DNA of 39,379 nucleotides, taken from NCBI GenBank assembly GCA_009781445.1, contig WQYD01000009.1, forward strand, positions 1-39,379. Direction: 5' to 3'. Made by a program: the position numbers and the translations under genes. Each line of letters starts with the position of its first letter. Positions within the stretch are counted from its first letter, which is position 1. Source of the stretch: Bacillota bacterium (GTDB lineage Bacteria > Bacillota > Clostridia > Christensenellales > DTU072). This document shows positions 9,131 through 19,973 of the stretch, one piece after another. The notes under the pieces are model-generated. The model was not told the DNA's origin and made no database searches. It saw nothing but the letters and a program-made list of their open reading frames with translations.

Positions 9131-9149
9131 ATATACAGAAGAAAACCAT

Positions 9150-12100
9150 ATGAAATCTAAACGCATAGTCATATTTCTTATATTAATCGCCGTTTTAGTA
9201 ATAACCGCCGTTTCCTGCACGGATGACGGCGGTATCGGCGTTTACAGAATAACTTTCATTATGAACGGCGGAACTACGGCAGACGGGGTTTCCGCCTCAT
9301 TTTCCACCAACATTCGCGCAGGGCATGCCATTGTGTTCCCGCCCGATCCCAAGCACCCAAGCGGGCTTGTTTTCAGCGGTTGGTTTTTTGATTTTGCATG
9401 GACGGACAGGCTTGAAGAAGATACCTTTACGAAAACACCTTTAAAATCTAACCAAACGGTGTACGCGCGTTGGGTTGAGGGCAAAGAACCCGAAATCCCC
9501 GGAAATGGCGGAACTGAAGAACCCAAAATTGTGCCTGTTCACTTTGTTTTTGGTTATGATTTTACCAAAGTGGTTATAAATTTGCAAGGCGCGCTTACGC
9601 AGGAATTTATTTACGGTTTCTTTAACGGCGAATTTAACGGCACTTTGCCCTATCCTGCTTTTCAAGGGCATGACTTTGAGGAATGGTACACCGATAGCAG
9701 GCTTGAATCGCGCTTAACGCTTCCGTTCGCGCTTGAAGAGGAAACCTTTCTTTATGCGAAGTGGCAACCCAAAAGTTTTAACCTTTTGCTAACAACTGAG
9801 GAAGTTTTTGTGATTGAGGACGCACGCACAGAGGGCTTACCGTCCCTAATCCATTCGGGCGGATTCTTGCACGGACAGCCCCCAAGCGCGGAAACCAAGG
9901 TGTTTTTCGGCGGACAATTCACTATTCCGCAAAATGAAATGCAGTTTAACGACAGCGAAGGAATCCTTTACACCTTTTTAGGTTGGGTAGACATTGCGGA
10001 CGGAAATAAGGAATACTTAGCAGGGCAAACCTATCCCGTTAGCCGTGAGGCGGATATGGATTTAAGAATGAAATGGCTAAGGGCTTACCCTGTGGTTCTT
10101 TACCATGCAGGATATCCAAGCCAAGCCGAAACTGCAATAATGTTTGCAGGCAATGAATTGATTCTTCCTGTGTCCGGCGCGGTAAGTGCAGACGAAAGGT
10201 TTTTGGGTTGGATTGAAATTGACTTGGACGGCAGTGCCGTATCGGGCAACCTTTTAACCGCAGGAACAAAGATTGAAGTGCTTGCGGACGCAATGTATTT
10301 TTCCGCAGTTTGGGCAAGGCTTTACGCGGTTACGCTTTTTGCAGGTGAGGAACTTTCGCATTCCATTCAGCCCGTAATCCTTGGCGAATTCATTGAGGGT
10401 GAGGAATTTATAATGCCCGACTGGACGGGGCGCGGTGGCGACAGCTTTGTGTTCAAGGGCTGGAACTATGAACTTACTTCGGGGCAAACCCTGTTTATTG
10501 AAAAGGGCGAAAGTTTTAAAATGAGCGGAAGAGATTTAGGCTTTACCGCCGTTTGGGAACCCGCGCAATCGTTCACTGTTAGCTATAATTCGGGTGGCGG
10601 TGAACTAAATCCCCAATTCCCTATTCCCGATTCCTTTACGCAAGGAAGGCACGCAGAGGACGATGTTTTGCTTTTGCCAATGACACCTGTAAGCTACTTC
10701 CGCCGTCTTAATTATTTATTCGCAGGGTGGGACATTAACGGAACTTTCCAAGCAAGCGGAACTTTTAAAATGCCTCATGAAAATGTGGTGATAACCGCGC
10801 TGTGGGAAGTGCAGAATTATCAAATTGTTTATAGCGTGGCACAAAGCGGTGCGGATTTATCTTTACTTACCACCGAATATTCACTTAATAAAACCACGGT
10901 GTATGTTCCTCAGTTATCCTTAAGAGGTTATGAATTCGGCGGTTGGTTTACGGATAGCAACCACCAAAACAGCGTGGCTTCGGGAAGCCTCTTTACGGTG
11001 GAAAACGATGCAAGCGGTTTTGGCTTTACCATGGTTTTTAACGCTGGTGTTCAATTTGCAAGGGTTAACTTGTTCGCAAAATTTACCGCACTTTCATTTA
11101 CAATTACGCTTAAATGCGCAGTGCTTGATAGGGAAGAATCTTTGGTTGTAAGCTATGATGAAGACTATCAAAGACGCTTTGCAGACGAAGCCTCAAAGTT
11201 CGTGCGAAGCGGTGAATATGAGAGGGCTTACTGGAATCTTAACGGCGAAGTGTTTCCCGAAACAGGTGCATGGAACAGGCTTGAAAATATTGTGCTAATC
11301 CTTGTGTGGACGATTAAACCCACCCACGGTTTAGTGTTCAGCCCTAACGGAAACGGCGCGCTTATGGTTAGCGGTATAAGCGGAAACGAAAGGCGCGTTG
11401 CTGTGCCTGAATATTATAACAGGCTTCCTGTTACGGCGGTTGCCTCTAACGCTTTCCAAAATTCTTTAATTGAAGCAATCACACTTCCCGAAGGAATAGT
11501 GTCAATCGGCGCGAACGCTTTTGCAGGAAGCAGGCTTGAATATATTGTGCTTCCTAACAGCGTTACCGCGATAGGGGCAGGCGCGTTCCAAGGCGCGCTA
11601 TCGTTAGAATATGTTACGGCAAGTGAAAACAGCAGGCTTGTTTCCGTGGGCGCAAACGCGTTCGCAGGGTGCATAGCACTTGAGTCCGTTATCCTTCCGT
11701 ATGCCGTGAGAAGCATAGGCGCGGGCGCGTTCGGCGGTTCGCCAAACTTAGTAATTTTTGCAATGGCGCACGCTGTGCAACCAAATTGGCACGCTAATTG
11801 GAACTTGGGTAACAACCCTGTGTTCTTCGGCACGGTGGCTTCTGATAGCGAACCACCGCATATGTTTCCTGTGTTTTCGGATATAGACGGCAATACCCTT
11901 TACGCAGTTAATAACCCTAACGGCGGGGTTACCGCGGTAAGGCTTAGCATTGTTACGCCTCTATCCGAACTAAGGCTTCCAAAGCAAGTTACGGCAATCG
12001 CAAGCAATGTGTTCAGCAACCTTAGTTTAACAAGTTTGGTGCTTTACATAGGTGCGGAATGTTTAAGTATTGCAAACGATGCGTTCCCTGTGAGGCTAAG

Positions 12101-14231
12101 CGCAATTTATCTTTTGCGCGGAATTATGCCAAATGAAACATGGCAGAATAACCAAACCGTTCATATCAACAGCCACAGTAGCGGACTGTTTGATTATAGG
12201 CTTGAAAGTGTCGGCGGTGAAACTAACGCGCACATATACGCATACAGGGGCGCAGGCGGTGCGGTGGTTATCCCCAATGAAATAGACGGCTATTTAGTAG
12301 CAAGCATAGGGCAAACATTTAGAGGAAACATAAGTATTACCTCAATTACACTGCCTGCCACGGTAACGGTAATTGCATATGAAGCCTTCCTTAATTGCGT
12401 TAATCTTAGAGAGATAAACCTTGCGGAAAGAAACGCTTTGGGCGGGATTGCTTCGGCGGTTCAGCATATCGGGCGCGATGCGTTCAAGGGCTGTTATTCA
12501 CTTCGCTTGGTTGATTTGGGCGGGCTTGAATCCGTGCCGAACGGTGCGTTTGAAAACTGCGTTTCGCTAAGAAGCGTGCGCCTTTCAAGCACTATTGCAT
12601 TCATAGGTGAGGGCGCATTTAAAGGTGCGGTTTCCCTTTCGGAAATCATTATGCCAAGCGGTTTATCTTTAAAAGAAATTGGGGACAGTGCCTTTGAGGG
12701 TTGCACCAGCTTAACGCTTAACGGCGCGCTTTTGGCTTCGCTTGAAAGGCTGGGCGCGCGTGCATTTTTCGGTGTAAAACATATGAATGATATGCATATA
12801 GGGCGCGCGCTTTCATATATCGGCGCGGAAGCCTTCGCATATGCGGGCATTGATAGGTTTATTGCCGATTCCCAAAATGAGTATTATTCAACACATGAAA
12901 ATGTGCTTTTCACGGCGGACGGTAGCGTGCTGATTGCCTATCCGCGTTTGGCACGCGTGAGCCATTTTATTGTTAGTTCCGCGGTTAAATCAATCGCGCC
13001 TTATGCTTACGCAGGCACCGTGTATCTCAATGCTGTTTCGCTTGGCTTAGGGGTAATTTACATAGGCGAAAACGCATTCGGTTATAGCGTTGCCACGGTG
13101 CATTCACCTCTTGCAAATATGCCAAATACTTGGGGCAGTGATTCCTTTGCCGTGAATGTAAAGGTTTCATTCACAGGTGGCGAAACATATGAAATTAGCG
13201 CAGGAATCATATATAAAACCGAAAATAACACGGCTGTTATCACGGGCTTTACAGGGGAACTTGCTAATGATTCGGTGATTGAAATACCAAGCCAAATCGG
13301 CGGTGTTTCGGTAAGTGAAATTGTGGCAGGTGCTTTTGACGGTGCTAAGTTCCTTGTTATGTTAATCCCTAATTCTGTGAGCGTGCATGAGGACGCTTTT
13401 GTAAATTCAACTTCGGCTACGCTTAGCTTAGAGCGTGATTTGTTAACCTCTTTGTGCGGTGAATTCCTTTACTTTATAAACGGAAACGGCGGTGCTGAAA
13501 TTGTGAAATATATCGGCAATTCAAGGTTCGTTGAGATTCCGAATGCGCTTGACGGCAAGCCTGTTACCGCGGTTAGAGATTACGCGTTTTCATATACAAG
13601 CGTGCGTAGTGCATATGTTTTTGCTTCGGTAGCAAGCATTGCTTCATATGCTTTTGAATCTGAAAACTATATTGTGGTGTACACTAACGGCAATAGCTTA
13701 ATGGGCATTAACGCGGTTAAAGTTTACTATCAGATTGAGGTTAGCGCGCTTGGCTTAAATGAGAACGGCTTCCAAACAATTAACAACGGCAGAACACTCA
13801 CGCGCTACCTTGGTGACGGCGGTTCGGTTACAACGCCGACTTTAACAGGTTCGCAAGTAGTGCCGTCTTTCACGGTTGGAAGCTTTGCGTTTGCAGGTAT
13901 ATCCGATATTCGTAAAATTGAGTTCACCCCCTCAGTTTACATTTTGCTTGAAGAGAGAGCGGTGGCTTATTGCTATGGATTAACCGCTGTGGAATTCTCA
14001 ATCGCCACAATCCGCACAAGAGCGTTTGAGGACTGCACCAATCTTTCCGAAGTGATTTTGCACGGCACGGCAGGTTTATCAAGGTTTGAATTTCAGGCGT
14101 TTAAGGGTTGCGTATCTTTAATAAATATCGCGTCCTCATTCGCGTCCCGCCCCTCTGGTAACGCAGGTTGGGATATTATCGGTTACGCGGTTTCGGATAT
14201 TGAAATAAGGGTTGATATGGTGGCACTATGA
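9150..14231 (+). CDS. Giant BspA-like LRR_5 lipoprotein with InlB/Listeria-Bacteroides-type repeats
   Basis: 1693 aa. Lipobox 'LVITAVSC'. Many 'F.GW' InlB-type repeats, then LRR_5 units ('ITLPEGIVSIGANAFAGSRLEYIVLPNSVTAIGAGAFQGALSLEYV'). Confidence 0.9.
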   Translation: MKSKRIVIFLILIAVLVITAVSCTDDGGIGVYRITFIMNGGTTADGVSASFSTNIRAGHAIVFPPDPKHPSGLVFSGWFFDFAWTDRLEEDTFTKTPLKSNQTVYARWVEGKEPEIPGNGGTEEPKIVPVHFVFGYDFTKVVINLQGALTQEFIYGFFNGEFNGTLPYPAFQGHDFEEWYTDSRLESRLTLPFALEEETFLYAKWQPKSFNLLLTTEEVFVIEDARTEGLPSLIHSGGFLHGQPPSAETKVFFGGQFTIPQNEMQFNDSEGILYTFLGWVDIADGNKEYLAGQTYPVSREADMDLRMKWLRAYPVVLYHAGYPSQAETAIMFAGNELILPVSGAVSADERFLGWIEIDLDGSAVSGNLLTAGTKIEVLADAMYFSAVWARLYAVTLFAGEELSHSIQPVILGEFIEGEEFIMPDWTGRGGDSFVFKGWNYELTSGQTLFIEKGESFKMSGRDLGFTAVWEPAQSFTVSYNSGGGELNPQFPIPDSFTQGRHAEDDVLLLPMTPVSYFRRLNYLFAGWDINGTFQASGTFKMPHENVVITALWEVQNYQIVYSVAQSGADLSLLTTEYSLNKTTVYVPQLSLRGYEFGGWFTDSNHQNSVASGSLFTVENDASGFGFTMVFNAGVQFARVNLFAKFTALSFTITLKCAVLDREESLVVSYDEDYQRRFADEASKFVRSGEYERAYWNLNGEVFPETGAWNRLENIVLILVWTIKPTHGLVFSPNGNGALMVSGISGNERRVAVPEYYNRLPVTAVASNAFQNSLIEAITLPEGIVSIGANAFAGSRLEYIVLPNSVTAIGAGAFQGALSLEYVTASENSRLVSVGANAFAGCIALESVILPYAVRSIGAGAFGGSPNLVIFAMAHAVQPNWHANWNLGNNPVFFGTVASDSEPPHMFPVFSDIDGNTLYAVNNPNGGVTAVRLSIVTPLSELRLPKQVTAIASNVFSNLSLTSLVLYIGAECLSIANDAFPVRLSAIYLLRGIMPNETWQNNQTVHINSHSSGLFDYRLESVGGETNAHIYAYRGAGGAVVIPNEIDGYLVASIGQTFRGNISITSITLPATVTVIAYEAFLNCVNLREINLAERNALGGIASAVQHIGRDAFKGCYSLRLVDLGGLESVPNGAFENCVSLRSVRLSSTIAFIGEGAFKGAVSLSEIIMPSGLSLKEIGDSAFEGCTSLTLNGALLASLERLGARAFFGVKHMNDMHIGRALSYIGAEAFAYAGIDRFIADSQNEYYSTHENVLFTADGSVLIAYPRLARVSHFIVSSAVKSIAPYAYAGTVYLNAVSLGLGVIYIGENAFGYSVATVHSPLANMPNTWGSDSFAVNVKVSFTGGETYEISAGIIYKTENNTAVITGFTGELANDSVIEIPSQIGGVSVSEIVAGAFDGAKFLVMLIPNSVSVHEDAFVNSTSATLSLERDLLTSLCGEFLYFINGNGGAEIVKYIGNSRFVEIPNALDGKPVTAVRDYAFSYTSVRSAYVFASVASIASYAFESENYIVVYTNGNSLMGINAVKVYYQIEVSALGLNENGFQTINNGRTLTRYLGDGGSVTTPTLTGSQVVPSFTVGSFAFAGISDIRKIEFTPSVYILLEERAVAYCYGLTAVEFSIATIRTRAFEDCTNLSEVILHGTAGLSRFEFQAFKGCVSLINIASSFASRPSGNAGWDIIGYAVSDIEIRVDMVAL

Positions 14232-15943
14232 TAAACCGAAAGAAAATTATTCTTGTTATTATCATGCTTGCGTTCACCGTCCTTATGGCGTGGGCTTGCA
14301 GTGGTGCGGAACAAAAGTTCACCGTGCAGTTTCAATCCGTGCCGTCTATTGAACCCATGTACACAAGCCGTATTCAAGAAATGCCCAATGTGGAAAGGGG
14401 TGGCTTCCGCCTTGAGGGTTGGTACTACGATCAAGCCCACACAAGCAAGGTTAGCTTTCCGCTTAAGGTTACAAGGGATTTAATTCTGTGGGCGAAGTTT
14501 GAACAAACTTACACCGTGTCTTTCAGATTCCAAACCCCCGGCAATGATCCTGATATTATCTATGATACGCGTGCTTATCTTCCGGGGGAACAAGTTTTTG
14601 TTATATCCGATCCTCAGCGCGCAGGCTATGAATTTGACAGGTGGCTTCAACCTATTCCCGAAGTAATGAATAACGATAATCTTGTCATTTGGGCAAGTTT
14701 TAAAGCCAACACTTATAAGGTTTGCTTTATGCCCGAAAGCGGGGTTTCTTACGCGGGAAGCGAGGGGCTTTATTCCACCATGCACAATGGGCAATTAACG
14801 GCATTTCCATATGTTTCGGTTACTTACGGCGACTTCTTCACCCATGTGCTTGCAGGGGTAAGGCCTGAAAAAGAGAACGCCTCTTTCAGCGGTTGGACTA
14901 CTTATGTTTACGGCGAAGGGCGCATTGATTTTTCACCTGAGGGCAGGTGGGCGAAAACGGAAAATATCTTGCTTCGCCCAGTGTGGGTGGATAAGGGTAG
15001 CGCAGGGTTAAGGTACGAACTTAATGCAGACGGCAACTCTTACACGGTTTCAAAATATGTAACAAGCAATATAGACGGGACGGACAGGCAGGAACATATA
15101 ATAGTCCCCTCGCAGTATAACGGCTTACCTGTAACCGCAATCGGCGAAAGGTGCTTTCAGCCCACCGATACGGCGGAATCGCGCTTGGTTTCAATTGAAC
15201 TTCCAAGCACTATCACAACCATAGGTGATTTTGCTTTTGTGAACTGCGCAAGGCTTCAGCAAATCAATATCCCCTCTTCCGTTAAAACTATAGGCAGGCA
15301 AGCGTTCTTAAATTGCGTGTCTGTTTCAAAAATAGTTATCCCAAGAAGTGTGGAAGTTATCGGCGCAGGTGCTTTCATGAACTGTTCTCAATTGCAAGAG
15401 GTGGAACTATATGTAACTACTCAAGCAGGCGCGCCACAGCTTCACACAATCGGCGAATCCGCCTTTGAGGGGGCTTCCGCTTTAAGGCAAATCAGCTTAC
15501 CCCCCTCACTTAAGTCTTTGGGGGATTACGCGTTCTTCGGCTGTACACAGCTTGCAAGGGTAGAGGGGCTTAACGCCACGCAGATAGATAGGATAGGCAT
15601 TTCCGCCTTTGAGGATTGCACCTCTCTCACCGAAATCAGGCTACCGCAATCAGTGGCAACGGTGGACACGGGGGCATTCAGAAATTGCACCCAACTAAGA
15701 ACGCTTACATTTACGCTTGGCTTGCGCGTAATCGGTTTTGAAGCGTTTAGAAATTGCACTTCCTTAAACGCTATCACGCTTACAAGCGCAATATCAGTGA
15801 TTGAGGCGCGTGCGTTCGTGGGCGCAACAAGCATAAACGAAATCTTGATTCACGGCTTAACCGCAGATTCACCGAACTGGAATCAGGATTGGGATTATAA
15901 AACAGAGGACACAAGATTCACCACTGAAAAGAGATATATGTAA
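14228..15943 (+). CDS. BspA-like LRR_5 lipoprotein
   Basis: 571 aa. ATGA overlap with the preceding gene. Lipobox-like 'VLMAWAC'. LRR_5 units 'IELPSTITTIGDFAFVNCARLQQINIPSSVKTIGRQAFLNC'. Confidence 0.9.
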   Translation: MINRKKIILVIIMLAFTVLMAWACSGAEQKFTVQFQSVPSIEPMYTSRIQEMPNVERGGFRLEGWYYDQAHTSKVSFPLKVTRDLILWAKFEQTYTVSFRFQTPGNDPDIIYDTRAYLPGEQVFVISDPQRAGYEFDRWLQPIPEVMNNDNLVIWASFKANTYKVCFMPESGVSYAGSEGLYSTMHNGQLTAFPYVSVTYGDFFTHVLAGVRPEKENASFSGWTTYVYGEGRIDFSPEGRWAKTENILLRPVWVDKGSAGLRYELNADGNSYTVSKYVTSNIDGTDRQEHIIVPSQYNGLPVTAIGERCFQPTDTAESRLVSIELPSTITTIGDFAFVNCARLQQINIPSSVKTIGRQAFLNCVSVSKIVIPRSVEVIGAGAFMNCSQLQEVELYVTTQAGAPQLHTIGESAFEGASALRQISLPPSLKSLGDYAFFGCTQLARVEGLNATQIDRIGISAFEDCTSLTEIRLPQSVATVDTGAFRNCTQLRTLTFTLGLRVIGFEAFRNCTSLNAITLTSAISVIEARAFVGATSINEILIHGLTADSPNWNQDWDYKTEDTRFTTEKRYM

Positions 15944-15951
15944 CCAAAGAA

Positions 15952-16746
15952 GTGAAGATTAAAGTTTACGGCAAAGTTAATTTATCCTTAAGCATTTTGG
16001 GATTAAAGGGCGGTATGCACCTCTTGGATTCGCTTATGATAAACGCGCCAGTGTACGATACGGTATCACTTAGCAAGCGGAAAGATAAAGAGGTTTTTAT
16101 TTCTTACAAGGGCGGTGAAGTGTTTGAAAATGATAACGCGCTTAAAGCAGGCAAGGCGGTAGTGGCAGAGTATAAAACGAACGGCGCAAATATAAGGATA
16201 GCCAAAGGCATACCGATTGGCGCAGGCTTGGGCGGTTCGTCTGCTTCCACGGCAGGGGTTGTGAAAGCAATGGAAAAGGCTTACGGATTCAAAGCCTCAA
16301 AAGAATTCTTGCTAAGCCTCGGAAGCGATACTAATTATATGTACCACGGCGGTGCAAAAAGGATTAAAGGAATAGGCGAAATAATTGAAGATATAAGTTT
16401 GCCAAAGATATATGTGGCGGTGGCGCATGATAACCGCCTAAAGGTAAGCACAAAAGAATGCTATAAACTGTACGACAAAGTCGGCGGTGATAATATAGGC
16501 ACAGAGGGTTTTATAAAAACTCTCAACAATCCCAAAAACGCGCTTTCGCGTTCGGCAGAGTTGCTTTGCCCCCAAATTAAGGACTTAACCCAAATGGTTG
16601 AATCGGCAGGATTTAGGGGTGCGCTTCTTTCGGGCAGTGGCAGTGCGGTATTTGGGTACAGCGTGAGCAAAAACGAATTCAAAGACGGGCTAAATAAATT
16701 AAAGCAAATAACGAAAAATCACAAAAGCATAAGGATTTATTGGTGA
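15952..16746 (+). CDS. ispE: 4-diphosphocytidyl-2-C-methyl-D-erythritol kinase (GHMP kinase)
   Basis: GTG start. 'YGKVNLSLSILG', GHMP motif 'GIPIGAGLGGSSASTAGV', C-terminal 'GALLSGSGSAVFG'. Confidence 0.85.
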   Translation: MKIKVYGKVNLSLSILGLKGGMHLLDSLMINAPVYDTVSLSKRKDKEVFISYKGGEVFENDNALKAGKAVVAEYKTNGANIRIAKGIPIGAGLGGSSASTAGVVKAMEKAYGFKASKEFLLSLGSDTNYMYHGGAKRIKGIGEIIEDISLPKIYVAVAHDNRLKVSTKECYKLYDKVGGDNIGTEGFIKTLNNPKNALSRSAELLCPQIKDLTQMVESAGFRGALLSGSGSAVFGYSVSKNEFKDGLNKLKQITKNHKSIRIYW

Positions 16747-16749
16747 ATT

Positions 16750-18636
16750 ATGGCAAGATTTAAGCTTGATTACCCCGTGTACCTCTTTAACGAAGGAACG
16801 AATTACGATGCCTTCAAACTAATGAGGCTTAGCTACTTAACCAAGGGCGGCAAAAAGGTTTGGCGGTTCAGGTGCTGGGCGCCCCGCGCGAAATCCGTTT
16901 CCGTGGTGGGGAACTTTAATAAGTGGAACAGAAATATAAATAAAATGGTTGCCGTGGGTGGCGGGCTGTGGGAAGCCCATATCGGCGGGCTTAAAAAGTA
17001 CGATAACTATAAATTTAGCGTGGAAGGCGCAAAGGGCAAAGTTTCCCTTAAGGCTGATCCTTATGCTACCCATGCAGAAACCGCCCCTGGGACGGCAAGC
17101 AAGGTGTACGATATCGCAGGCTATAATTGGGGGGATTCGGATTACCTTTTAAAACGCAAGGAAAGAAATCATTACACCTCACCCATGAATGTGTACGAGG
17201 TTCACGCAGGTTCATGGAAAAAGCACGCAGACGGCAATTTTTATAGCTATAAAGATTTGGCTGATTCGCTTGTTCCTTACCTTAAGGAAATGAATTATAC
17301 TCATGTTGAGTTAATGCCCGTTACGGAACACCCATTTTTTGGTAGCTGGGGCTACCAAATATCAGGGCTTTTCGCGCCAACCTCACGATTTGGCATTCCG
17401 CATGAGTTTATGTACTTCGTGGATAAATGCCACAAAGCAGGAATCGGCGTTATTATGGATTTTGTGCTTTCGCACTTCCCTAAGGACGAATTCGGTTTAT
17501 ATGAATTTGACGGTTTGCCCCTTTATGAGTACACAGACGAATGCAAAAAAGAGCATAAAGAGTGGGGAACTCATGTTTTTGACTACGGACGCCCCGAAGT
17601 TCATTCGTTTTTAATATCCGCAGTTTGCTTTTGGCTTGAACATTACCATATAGACGGTATGCGCCTTGACGCAGTGGCAAGTATGCTTTATCTTGACTAT
17701 AACAGAAAAGACGGCGAGTGGGCGCAAAATATCCACGGCGGAAACCACAATTTAGAAGCAATAGCCTTTTTGCAAAAACTTAACAGGGTGGTGCTTTCCC
17801 GCTTCCCTGATTGCTTTATGGTTGCGGAAGAATCTACCGCGTTTCCCATGGTTACCATGCCACCCGATATCGGCGGGCTTGGCTTTAACTTCAAGTGGAA
17901 CATGGGTTGGATGAACGATATTTTGGAATATGTGGGAATTGATCCGTTTTTTAGAAAGGGCGCGCACGATAAAATAACCTTTTCGCTTTCTTATGCGTTT
18001 TCTGAAAATTATGTGTTGCCGTTTAGCCATGACGAAGTCGTTCACGGCAAATGTTCCATGGTTTCAAAAGTGCGAGGCGATTATCAAGATAAATTTTCCG
18101 CACTTAAAGCACTTTACGCATATCAAATGGCACACCCCGGAAAAAAGCTGAATTTTATGGGCGGTGAGTTTGCACAGTTTATTGAATGGGACTATCAAAA
18201 GGAATTGGATTGGTTGCTTCTTGAATTTGAAAGCCACATTACGCTTAAGAATTATGTTAAAAAACTTAATGAACTTTACTTAAAAATCCCCGCGCTTTTT
18301 GAGCTTGATAATACATATGACGGTTTCAAATGGCTTGTTGTGGACGATAATGTGCAGAATGTGATAGCGTTTTACCGTGAAGATAAGGAACATAAAAAGC
18401 TAATATCCATAATTAATTTTGCAAACGCAAGGCGCGAGGGTTATGAAATCGGCGTACCTGACGCTGGCGATTATGAAATAGTTTTAAATTCAAACGCGAC
18501 TGATTTTGGCGGTAAAACGGAAATTCCCAAAATTATTTCCACCGTTAAAAAGCCCAATCACGGGCATAAGAACTCAATAGTTCTAAACATTGAACCAAAT
18601 TCAGCACTTTATCTTACACTCAAAAAGAGGGCATAG
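16750..18636 (+). CDS. glgB: 1,4-alpha-glucan branching enzyme (GH13)
   Basis: 628 aa. 'VYEVHAGSW', 'HYHIDGMRLDAVASMLYLDY', 'MVAEESTAFP', 'LPFSHDEVVHGK'. Confidence 0.95.
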   Translation: MARFKLDYPVYLFNEGTNYDAFKLMRLSYLTKGGKKVWRFRCWAPRAKSVSVVGNFNKWNRNINKMVAVGGGLWEAHIGGLKKYDNYKFSVEGAKGKVSLKADPYATHAETAPGTASKVYDIAGYNWGDSDYLLKRKERNHYTSPMNVYEVHAGSWKKHADGNFYSYKDLADSLVPYLKEMNYTHVELMPVTEHPFFGSWGYQISGLFAPTSRFGIPHEFMYFVDKCHKAGIGVIMDFVLSHFPKDEFGLYEFDGLPLYEYTDECKKEHKEWGTHVFDYGRPEVHSFLISAVCFWLEHYHIDGMRLDAVASMLYLDYNRKDGEWAQNIHGGNHNLEAIAFLQKLNRVVLSRFPDCFMVAEESTAFPMVTMPPDIGGLGFNFKWNMGWMNDILEYVGIDPFFRKGAHDKITFSLSYAFSENYVLPFSHDEVVHGKCSMVSKVRGDYQDKFSALKALYAYQMAHPGKKLNFMGGEFAQFIEWDYQKELDWLLLEFESHITLKNYVKKLNELYLKIPALFELDNTYDGFKWLVVDDNVQNVIAFYREDKEHKKLISIINFANARREGYEIGVPDAGDYEIVLNSNATDFGGKTEIPKIISTVKKPNHGHKNSIVLNIEPNSALYLTLKKRA

Positions 18637-18708
18637 AAAACCTTAACTTAAAAACAAACATAGAAAAATCTACTAAGAAAAACAAACACTATATAAGGAA
18701 TAGAAATT

Positions 18709-19971
18709 ATGAAAAAAATCGGCGTTGCGTTACTTGGGCTTGGCACTGTGGGCTTTGGAACTTATAAAATCCTTACGGATAATAAGGCAGAAATTGAAAA
18801 AAAGCACGGCGTTAGCATTGAGGTTAAGCATATCTTAGAAAAGAATCCCAAGAGGGCGGAAGAAACAGGGGTGAACCCAAGGCTTATTTCCACAGATATC
18901 AATAATGTGATTAACGATCCTGAAATTTCTATAGTTGCGGAATTTTTTGGCGGAATTGAACCTGCACGATCGTATCTTATCGCGTGCCTTAAAGCGGGCA
19001 AAAGTATCGTTACCGCTAACAAGGAATTATTTAGCAAGCATTGGGCAGAGTTTAACGAAGTGGCTGAAGAATCGGGCGCAGGCATTTATTTTGAGGCAAG
19101 CTGTATGGGCGGTGTGCCTATTGTTAGAACGCTTACGGCAGGGCTTCAAGGCGATAACATTTTATCAATAGCAGGAATTTTTAACGGAACTACCAATTAT
19201 ATTTTAACCAACATGGCGGATAACGGCGAGGAATACGGGGCGGTTTTAAAGCGTGCGCAGGATTTGGGTTACGCCGAAGCTAACCCCTCTGCCGATGTAG
19301 ACGGGTTTGACAGCATGTACAAATTATCAATCCTTGCCTCACTTGCATTTAACAAAAAAGTTCCGCTTAATAAAATTTACCGCGAGGGCATAAGCAAGAT
19401 TTCTAAGGAAGATATTGAACGCGGTAAGGATTTTGGTTACACATTAAAACTTATTGCAATGGCTAAAAACAAGGGTAAAATTGATGCACGCGTTCACCCA
19501 ATGTTTGTGGAAAATTCGCACCCCCTTGCCTCAGTTAAAAGCAGTTTTAACGCGGTTGTGATTGAAGGGGACAATGTGGGCGATGTTATGCTTTACGGCA
19601 GAGGGGCAGGGGATTTGCCCACAGGTTCTGCGGTTGTATCCGATATTGTGTACTGCGCGCTTCAAAAGGAATACAAACGGTTTGGCTTTAAAAAAGAATC
19701 GGATAAAGACTACGCCACTGATTTCGTGTCTAAATACTATATCCGCATGACGGTGGACGATAAAAGTGGTGTGCTTGCAAAGATTGCAGGCGTGTTCGGA
19801 AAATATGAAGTCAGCATAAACAGTATGCACCAAAAACCATTAAGCGGTGGTGTGTCCTCAATAGTTTTCCTAATTCACGAAACAAGCGAACTAAATATCA
19901 ATAAGGCAATAGCTGAGATTAAATCCTTAAATGTACTTAAAGAAGTTGACGCTTTAATCCGAATTTTCTAA
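18709..19971 (+). CDS. hom: Homoserine dehydrogenase with C-terminal ACT-like domain
   Basis: 420 aa. 'GVALLGLGTVGFGTYKIL', 'SIVTANKELFSKHWAEF', 'GIFNGTTNYILTNM', 'EANPSADVDGFDSMYKLSILASLAF'. SD AAGGA upstream. Confidence 0.95.
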   Translation: MKKIGVALLGLGTVGFGTYKILTDNKAEIEKKHGVSIEVKHILEKNPKRAEETGVNPRLISTDINNVINDPEISIVAEFFGGIEPARSYLIACLKAGKSIVTANKELFSKHWAEFNEVAEESGAGIYFEASCMGGVPIVRTLTAGLQGDNILSIAGIFNGTTNYILTNMADNGEEYGAVLKRAQDLGYAEANPSADVDGFDSMYKLSILASLAFNKKVPLNKIYREGISKISKEDIERGKDFGYTLKLIAMAKNKGKIDARVHPMFVENSHPLASVKSSFNAVVIEGDNVGDVMLYGRGAGDLPTGSAVVSDIVYCALQKEYKRFGFKKESDKDYATDFVSKYYIRMTVDDKSGVLAKIAGVFGKYEVSINSMHQKPLSGGVSSIVFLIHETSELNINKAIAEIKSLNVLKEVDALIRIF

Positions 19972-19973
19972 AA

